From: JACPUW01 sp049115495
Lineage (GTDB): Bacteria > Bacteroidota > Bacteroidia > CAILMK01 > JACPUW01
NCBI GenBank assembly: GCA_049115495.1
Contig: JAGDZV010000024.1
Location: forward strand, 4,808-68,807
Direction: 5' to 3'
Length of the DNA: 64,000 nt
Every line of letters starts with the position of its first letter. Position 1 is the stretch's first letter. Made by a program: the position numbers and the translations under genes. Shown one piece after another: positions 57,872 through 64,000 of this stretch. The notes below the pieces were generated by a model. That model did not search any database, had not been told where the DNA came from, and saw only the letters and a list, made by a program, of their open reading frames with translations.

Positions 57872-60800
57872 TTGGCTGGAGAGAATCAAAACAGAATAAG
57901 CTTCGCGTCGCTAAAGTCGCCAATTGAATACCCTGATTTCCTTGATGTACAATTAAAGTCATTCATGGATTTTCTGCAATTGGAAACATCAGCCGAAGCC
58001 AGAATTAACGAAGGGCTATACAATGTGTTTGCTGAAAACTTTCCAATAACAGATGCTCGAAATCTTTTTGTATTAGAGTTTATCGACTATTATGTTGATC
58101 CACCAAAATACGATGTAGAAGAGTGTATTGATAGAGGTTTAACCTACAGTGTTGCTTTAAAGGCTAGGTTAAAGCTATATTGTACTGATCCTGAGCACGA
58201 AGATTTTGAAACTATTGTTCAGGATGTTTATCTTGGAACAATACCTTATATGACAGAACGTGGTTCATTTATAATCAATGGTTCTGAAAGGGTAATTGTT
58301 TCTCAGTTGCACAGATCTCCAGGTGTATTCTTTAGTCAAAGTTTCCATACCAACGGTACACGTCTTTATAGTGCGCGTATCATTCCTTTTAAAGGTTCAT
58401 GGATTGAGTTTGCTACTGATGTAAACAACGTAATGTTCGCTTACATTGATCGTAGAAAAAAATTCCCTGTTACTACTTTATTCAGAGCAATTGGATTTGA
58501 ATCAGATAAGGAGATTCTTGAAATATTCAATTTAGCTGAAGAAATAACAGTAACAAAAGCTAAGCTTAAAGCCATTTTAGGAAGAAAGCTTGCGGCAAGG
58601 GTGTTGAGAAAATGGGTAGAAGATTTTGTAGATGAAGATACTGGTGAAGTTGTATCAATTGAGCGTAATGAAATTATTTTAGAACGTGACACCGTTTTAG
58701 AAGAAGATCACATTGAGCTAATATTAGATGCAAACGTTAAATCAGTAATTCTTCATAAAGACGATTCAAACTCAAACGAGTTTGCGATTATTTATAACAC
58801 ACTTCAAAAAGATCCTTCAAACTCTGGTAAGGAAGCATTGGAGCATATCTACCGTCAATTACGTAACGCAGATCCACCAGATGAGGAAACTGCACGTGGA
58901 ATTATAGATAGACTATTCTTCTCTGACAAAAGATATGATCTTGGAGAAGTAGGTAGATATAGACTTAACAAAAAGCTAGGTCTTGATATAGATAGCGAGC
59001 ATAGAATTTTAACAAACGACGATATAATCAGCATAATTAAGTACTTAATTCAATTAAGTAATGCAAAAGCTGATATTGACGATATTGATCACCTTTCAAA
59101 CAGAAGGGTTAGAACAGTAGGCGAGCAACTTTACAACCAATTTGGAGTTGGTTTGGCTCGTATGGCGCGTACCATTAGAGAGAGAATGAACGTAAGGGAT
59201 AACGAGGTATTTACTCCAACTGACCTTATTAACTCAAGAACACTATCTTCAGTAATTAATTCATTCTTTGGTACCAACCAGCTTTCTCAGTTTATGGATA
59301 GAATGAATCCATTAGCTGAGACTACGCACAAAAGAAGAATGTCGGCATTAGGGCCTGGAGGTCTTTCAAGAGAAAGAGCAGGTTTTGAGGTTCGAGATGT
59401 TCACTACACGCACTACGGTCGTCTTTGTACTATTGAAACTCCTGAGGGACCAAACATTGGTCTTATTTCTTCGCTTTGTACTTATGCAAAGGTTAATTCA
59501 ATGGGATTCATTGAAACTCCTTACATGGAAATTGCGGACGGAAAATTATCTGGTGATGTTCAATACTTAACTGCTGAAGAAGAAGATGGTAAGAACATTG
59601 CCATGGCTACGCCAGACACTGATGATAAAGGAGTTTTTACTACAGCTACTCTTAAATGCCGTTTTGAAGGTGACTTCCCTTTAAAAGACCCGACAGATGT
59701 AGATTACATGGATATAGCTCCAAATCAAATTGTTTCGGTTGCCGCTTCTATCATTCCATTCTTGGAGCATGATGATGCCAACCGTGCCTTGATGGGCTCT
59801 AACATGCAGCGTCAGGCAGTTCCTTTATTAAGACCAGAAGCTCCTATTGTAGGAACCGGTCTTGAGAGTAGAATTGCTCGTGACTCTAGAACAATGGTAG
59901 TAGCCGAAGGGCCTGGAACTATTGAGTACGTTGATGCTAATAAAATCGTAGTTAATTATGACTGGAACGAAGATGACATCATGGTCAACTTTAACACTAG
60001 TGAGAAAACTTACGACTTAATTAAATTTAGAAGAACTAACCAAGACACTTGTATTAACCTTAGACCAATTGTTGGTATGAAGGATAGAGTACAAAAAGGT
60101 CAAATCTTAGTAGAAGGTTACGCTACACAAGGTGGTGAACTAGCACTAGGTAGAAATATGCTAGTGGCTTTCATGCCTTGGCAGGGTTATAACTTTGAGG
60201 ATGCGATTGTAATATCTGAAAGAGTAGTAAGAGACGATATTTTCACATCGCTTCACATTGAAGAGTTCGACTTAGAAGTAAGAGATACTAAGAGAGGTCA
60301 AGAAGAACTTACTGCTGAAATTCCAAACGTTTCTGAAGAGACTGTTAAAAATCTTGATGAAAATGGAATAGTAAGAGTAGGTACTCATATTAAAGAAGGT
60401 GATATTCTGATTGGTAAGATTACTCCTAAAGGAGAGTCAGACCCAACTCCAGAAGAAAAACTTCTTCGTGCCATCTTTGGAGACAAGGCTGGTGATGTAA
60501 AAGATGCATCTAAAAAAGCATCTCCTTCATTAAGAGGTGTGGTTATTGATACTAAGCTTTTCTCTAGACCTTCAAAAGAAGAAAGAGTTAAGCATAAAGA
60601 AGAGTTGAAAACTTTGCTTAAAGAGCATAGCAAAAACCTTTCTGAAATCAAAACCATTATGATTGACAAAATGGTAGCTGTTCTTTCGGGAAAAACTACC
60701 AATGGCGTTAAGCATAAATTTGGTGATGAATTAATTTCTAAAGGAGTTAAATTCAACAAGTCAAACATAACTAACAACCTTTTCCCAGAGAAAAACCCAT

Positions 60801-61729
60801 ACGTAGACGAAAGTACATACAGTGTACCTGAAGAGTCTAACTTATTGGGAGATATCATGTTAGAAGGTTGGACTAAAACTGAAGAGACAAACCAACTTTT
60901 AGTAAGATTAGTTAAAAACTATCTTTCTAAGCGTAGTGAGATTATCGGTGAGTTTAAGAGAGAGAGATTTGTATTAGAAGTAGGTGATGAATTACCAGCA
61001 GGTATTGTCAAACTAGCTAAAGTTTATATCGCTAAAAAGCGTAAACTGAAAGTTGGTGATAAGATGGCCGGTCGTCATGGTAATAAAGGGGTTGTAGCAA
61101 GAATAGTACGTCATGAAGACATGCCATTCCTAGAAGACGGTAGCCCAGTTGATATCGTTCTTAACCCATTAGGTGTACCTTCTCGTATGAATATTGGTCA
61201 GCTTTATGAAACTGCATTAGGCTGGGCAGGTAGAAAACTCAACAGAAGATATGCAACGCCAATTTTCGATGGTGCCACAGCTACACAGGTAGACGCTGAA
61301 CTGAAAGAAGCTGGTCTTCCAGATTTTGGTAGAACAGTTCTATTCAATGGTCTTACAGGTGAGAAATTTGACCAAAAAGTAACAGTAGGTATTATTTACA
61401 TGCTAAAACTAGGTCACTTAGTTGATGATAAAATGCACGCTAGGTCTATTGGACCATACTCGTTAATTACGCAACAGCCATTGGGAGGTAAAGCTCAGTT
61501 TGGTGGACAGCGTTTTGGAGAGATGGAAGTGTGGGCATTAGAGGCATTTGGTGCTTCTCATGTTCTTCGTGAGATTTTGACATTAAAATCTGATGACGTA
61601 GTTGGCCGTGCCAAAGCCTATGAGGCAATCGTGAAAGGGGAAAATCTACCTAAGTCAGGAATTCCAGAATCATTCAATGTACTTGTACATGAATTGAGAG
61701 GATTGGCTCTTGAGATTACCTTGAAATAA
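57872..61729 (+). CDS. rpoB: RNA polymerase subunit beta
   Basis: A 1285-residue catalytic subunit, typical for Bacteroidota. Conserved stretches in order: YPDFLDVQLKSF (N-term), GSFIINGSERVIVSQLHRSPG, the rifampicin region FFGTNQLSQFMDRMNPLAETTHKRRMSALGPGGLSRERAGF (~470-510), GPNIGLI, the catalytic-core EDAIVISERV and KVGDKMAGRHGNKGVV, and the C-terminal GGKAQFGGQRFGEMEVWALEAFGA. No changes to the common rifampicin-contact residues were obvious (Q, D, H, R and S positions appear standard), but this was not checked against an alignment. The start is TTG 57872 (MAGENQNR). A 29-bp gap separates it from rpoC. Confidence 0.99.
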   Translation: MAGENQNRISFASLKSPIEYPDFLDVQLKSFMDFLQLETSAEARINEGLYNVFAENFPITDARNLFVLEFIDYYVDPPKYDVEECIDRGLTYSVALKARLKLYCTDPEHEDFETIVQDVYLGTIPYMTERGSFIINGSERVIVSQLHRSPGVFFSQSFHTNGTRLYSARIIPFKGSWIEFATDVNNVMFAYIDRRKKFPVTTLFRAIGFESDKEILEIFNLAEEITVTKAKLKAILGRKLAARVLRKWVEDFVDEDTGEVVSIERNEIILERDTVLEEDHIELILDANVKSVILHKDDSNSNEFAIIYNTLQKDPSNSGKEALEHIYRQLRNADPPDEETARGIIDRLFFSDKRYDLGEVGRYRLNKKLGLDIDSEHRILTNDDIISIIKYLIQLSNAKADIDDIDHLSNRRVRTVGEQLYNQFGVGLARMARTIRERMNVRDNEVFTPTDLINSRTLSSVINSFFGTNQLSQFMDRMNPLAETTHKRRMSALGPGGLSRERAGFEVRDVHYTHYGRLCTIETPEGPNIGLISSLCTYAKVNSMGFIETPYMEIADGKLSGDVQYLTAEEEDGKNIAMATPDTDDKGVFTTATLKCRFEGDFPLKDPTDVDYMDIAPNQIVSVAASIIPFLEHDDANRALMGSNMQRQAVPLLRPEAPIVGTGLESRIARDSRTMVVAEGPGTIEYVDANKIVVNYDWNEDDIMVNFNTSEKTYDLIKFRRTNQDTCINLRPIVGMKDRVQKGQILVEGYATQGGELALGRNMLVAFMPWQGYNFEDAIVISERVVRDDIFTSLHIEEFDLEVRDTKRGQEELTAEIPNVSEETVKNLDENGIVRVGTHIKEGDILIGKITPKGESDPTPEEKLLRAIFGDKAGDVKDASKKASPSLRGVVIDTKLFSRPSKEERVKHKEELKTLLKEHSKNLSEIKTIMIDKMVAVLSGKTTNGVKHKFGDELISKGVKFNKSNITNNLFPEKNPYVDESTYSVPEESNLLGDIMLEGWTKTEETNQLLVRLVKNYLSKRSEIIGEFKRERFVLEVGDELPAGIVKLAKVYIAKKRKLKVGDKMAGRHGNKGVVARIVRHEDMPFLEDGSPVDIVLNPLGVPSRMNIGQLYETALGWAGRKLNRRYATPIFDGATATQVDAELKEAGLPDFGRTVLFNGLTGEKFDQKVTVGIIYMLKLGHLVDDKMHARSIGPYSLITQQPLGGKAQFGGQRFGEMEVWALEAFGASHVLREILTLKSDDVVGRAKAYEAIVKGENLPKSGIPESFNVLVHELRGLALEITLK

Positions 61730-61758
61730 TTTATCATTTTCATTTAAAAAAGAAGAAA

Positions 61759-64000
61759 ATGTCTTTTAAGAAAAACAAAAAGTTAAACAGCGACTTCAAT
61801 AGCATAACCATTAGTTTGGCTTCTCCAGAATCTATTCTGGAAAGCTCTTTTGGTGAAGTTACTCAACCAGAAACTATCAACTATAGAACCTACAAACCAG
61901 AAATGGGTGGTTTGTTCTGTGAGCGTACTTTTGGTCCAGTAAAAGACTGGGAATGTCACTGTGGAAAATATAAGCGTATTCGTTACAAAGGTATTATCTG
62001 CGACCGTTGTGGTGTGGAAGTTACTGAGAAAAAGGTACGTAGAGAGCGTATGGGTCACATTGAACTTGTGGTTCCAGTAGCTCATATCTGGTATTTCAAA
62101 AGTCTTCCAAACAAAATTGGATACCTACTTGGACTTTCGTCTAAGAAACTTGATCAAATTATTTACTACGAGCGATACGTAGTAATTCAGGCTGGTGCTA
62201 AAGAAGAAGATGGTATTTCTTACATGGATTACCTTACTGAAGAAGAGTACCTAGATATCGTAGATAAGCTTCCTAGAGAAAATCAAATGCTTCCTGATGA
62301 TGATCCTCAAAAGTTCATCGCTAAAATGGGTGCAGAAGCTCTAGAAATGTTACTTGGTAGATTAAAACTTGATGAGTTATCTTATCAATTACGTCACCAA
62401 GCAGCTACTGATACATCTCAACAAAGAAAAGCAGAAGCTTTAAAAAGATTGAGAATTGTAGAAGCTCTTCGAGATGCTAACACCAGAATTGAAAACCGTC
62501 CAGAATGGATGATTATCAAGATGGTTCCAGTAATTCCACCAGAATTACGTCCTCTTGTGCCTTTAGATGGTGGTCGTTTTGCCACATCTGATTTAAATGA
62601 TCTTTATCGTCGTGTTATTATTCGTAACAACAGACTTAAGAGATTATTAGAAATTAAGGCTCCTGAAGTTATCTTACGTAATGAAAAACGTATGCTTCAA
62701 GAAGCAGTAGATTCTCTTTTTGATAACTCAAGAAAAGTTAACGCTGTACGTTCTGATGGAAACCGTGCATTGAAATCTCTTTCAGATATGCTGAAAGGAA
62801 AGCAAGGTCGTTTCCGTCAAAACTTATTAGGAAAGCGTGTTGATTACTCTGGTCGTTCTGTAATTGTGGTAGGACCAGAATTAAAACTTCACGAGTGTGG
62901 TCTTCCAAAAGGAATGGCTGCTGAGCTTTTCAAACCATTCATTATCCGTAAGCTTATTGAGCGTGGTATAGTGAAAACGGTTAAGTCGGCTAAGAAAATA
63001 GTTGATAGAAAAGACGCAGTAGTTTGGGATATTCTTGAAAATGTGTTGAAAGGTCATCCGGTTATGCTTAACCGTGCTCCTACGCTTCACAGATTGGGTA
63101 TCCAAGCATTCCAACCTAAATTGGTTGAAGGAAAAGCAATTCAACTTCACCCATTAGTTTGTACTGCATTTAACGCCGATTTCGATGGTGACCAAATGGC
63201 CGTTCACGTTCCTTTGGGACAAGAAGCTGTTTTGGAAGCCTCTATATTGATGCTTTCTTCTCATAACATTCTTAACCCTGCCAATGGTGCACCTATTACG
63301 GTACCATCACAGGATATGGTTTTGGGTCTCTACTATGTAACAAAAGGTAAAAGATCAACTCCAGAAGAGAAGATTGACGGTGAAGGCATGACTTTCTACT
63401 CTCCAGAAGAGGTCATTATTGCGATGAATGAAGGCGTAGTATCTAAGCATGCTTACATTAATTGTAAGTTGAATGTTAAGAACGAAGCTGGTGTCATTGA
63501 AAGTAAAATCATAGAAACTGTAGCTGGTAGAATTTTATTCAATCAGTTTGTTCCTGAACAAGTAGGTTATATTAACGAACTTCTTACTAAGAAGAAACTT
63601 CAAACCATTATTGGTCAAGTTTTCAAAGAAGTAAGTTTTGCGAGAACTGCTGACTTCCTTGATGATATCAAAACATTAGGTTTCCAAACAGCCTTTACTG
63701 GTGGTCTATCTATTGGTTTAGGTGATATCATGATTCCTGAAGAGAAGCAAGACCTTATTGTAAATGCTCGTCAAGAAGTAGAAGAAGTTCAAAGCAATTA
63801 CATGTTCGGTATTATTACGGAGCGTGAGCGTTATAACCAAATCATTGATATTTGGACTCGTGTAAATACAAGACTAAGAGAAACTCTTCTTCAGCAATTA
63901 GAAGATAAAGATCAAGGTTTCAACTCGGTTTATATGATGATGCACTCTGGAGCCCGTGGTTCTAAAGAGCAGATCCGTCAGTTAGGTGGTATGCGTGGTT
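61759..64000 (+). CDS. rpoC: RNA polymerase subunit beta' (3' end cut off by window)
   Basis: The open frame runs from ATG 61759 to the window end (~747 codons of a normal ~1400). MSFKKNKKLNSDFNSITISLASPESIL leads to the zinc-binding domain (CHCGKYKRIRYKGIICDRCGVEV), the clamp and lid, and the active-site motif NADFDGDQMAVH with D474, D476 and D478 that bind the catalytic Mg. AGAAGAAA precedes the start. The stop lies outside, so length and C-terminus cannot be judged. Confidence 0.98.
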   Translation, partial: MSFKKNKKLNSDFNSITISLASPESILESSFGEVTQPETINYRTYKPEMGGLFCERTFGPVKDWECHCGKYKRIRYKGIICDRCGVEVTEKKVRRERMGHIELVVPVAHIWYFKSLPNKIGYLLGLSSKKLDQIIYYERYVVIQAGAKEEDGISYMDYLTEEEYLDIVDKLPRENQMLPDDDPQKFIAKMGAEALEMLLGRLKLDELSYQLRHQAATDTSQQRKAEALKRLRIVEALRDANTRIENRPEWMIIKMVPVIPPELRPLVPLDGGRFATSDLNDLYRRVIIRNNRLKRLLEIKAPEVILRNEKRMLQEAVDSLFDNSRKVNAVRSDGNRALKSLSDMLKGKQGRFRQNLLGKRVDYSGRSVIVVGPELKLHECGLPKGMAAELFKPFIIRKLIERGIVKTVKSAKKIVDRKDAVVWDILENVLKGHPVMLNRAPTLHRLGIQAFQPKLVEGKAIQLHPLVCTAFNADFDGDQMAVHVPLGQEAVLEASILMLSSHNILNPANGAPITVPSQDMVLGLYYVTKGKRSTPEEKIDGEGMTFYSPEEVIIAMNEGVVSKHAYINCKLNVKNEAGVIESKIIETVAGRILFNQFVPEQVGYINELLTKKKLQTIIGQVFKEVSFARTADFLDDIKTLGFQTAFTGGLSIGLGDIMIPEEKQDLIVNARQEVEEVQSNYMFGIITERERYNQIIDIWTRVNTRLRETLLQQLEDKDQGFNSVYMMMHSGARGSKEQIRQLGGMRG

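Overview
The window comes from the chromosome of an AT-rich member of Bacteroidota, most likely Flavobacteriia or a close relative. The evidence is the promoter style (TTTG about 18-19 bp from TAnnTTTG), weak Shine-Dalgarno signals, many secreted proteins with type IX secretion (T9SS) sorting tails ('YPNPAS' type A; 'FTPN/FSPN...NRWGQ' gliding-motility type B), and a type II-C CRISPR-Cas9 locus with long (45-46 bp) repeats and 30-bp spacers. No rRNA or species marker is present, so a genus cannot be named.

Layout. 1-6278: an envelope/precursor gene string on the plus strand (cut-off flippase, dUTPase, sugar-phosphate nucleotidyltransferase, TPR protein, DUF4292-type lipoprotein, EnvC-like LytM protein). 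6294-14124: a CRISPR-Cas II-C locus. It holds a minus-strand tracrRNA whose anti-repeat abuts the start of cas9, a 1392-residue Cas9, a REP-associated tyrosine transposase (RAYT, HUH/Y1 family) joined to cas1 by a 4-bp ATGA overlap, a frameshifted cas1, an intact cas2, and an array of 13 clean repeats plus 2 right-end repeats that carry inserted palindromic sequence. 14244-18782: a lipoprotein, lgt, hutH and hisS. 18922-27213: two large T9SS cargo proteins. 27298-32583: a secreted protein of unknown function, an S41 tail-specific protease, a fold-type III PLP enzyme and a DUF4199 membrane protein. 32700-35845: a likely metal (copper-type) handling cassette. 35987-40845: an SDR-like protein, uvrA, a VTT-type membrane protein and a biotin carrier. 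40980-50678: two type-B T9SS proteins around a PAP2-like protein, rpoN, asnS and a GT-B glycosyltransferase. 50769-64000: a HhH protein, rpsU-xer-hpf, tRNA-Tyr/Gly/Thr, tuf, tRNA-Trp, secE, nusG, rplKAJL, rpoB and the start of rpoC.

The most unusual region is the CRISPR locus. One palindrome family (arms close to AACTTTTCCAAAGTTT) was seen four times, and only at this locus: before the tracrRNA, between cas9 and the RAYT gene, in frame inside the RAYT gene, and just after cas2. A second palindrome (CCCGAA-loop-TTCGGG) sits inside the last two CRISPR repeats, which share the same composite insertion and are separated by one exact 30-bp spacer. As written, cas1 has a frameshift before its catalytic His and Asp, so new spacer acquisition is probably lost (or the base call is wrong), while Cas9, tracrRNA and array look complete enough for interference. 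The locus therefore looks like a working effector whose adaptation half has been invaded by REP elements and a RAYT gene. The rest of the window is ordinary housekeeping or envelope content. All calls come from reading sequence and motifs; no database search was possible.
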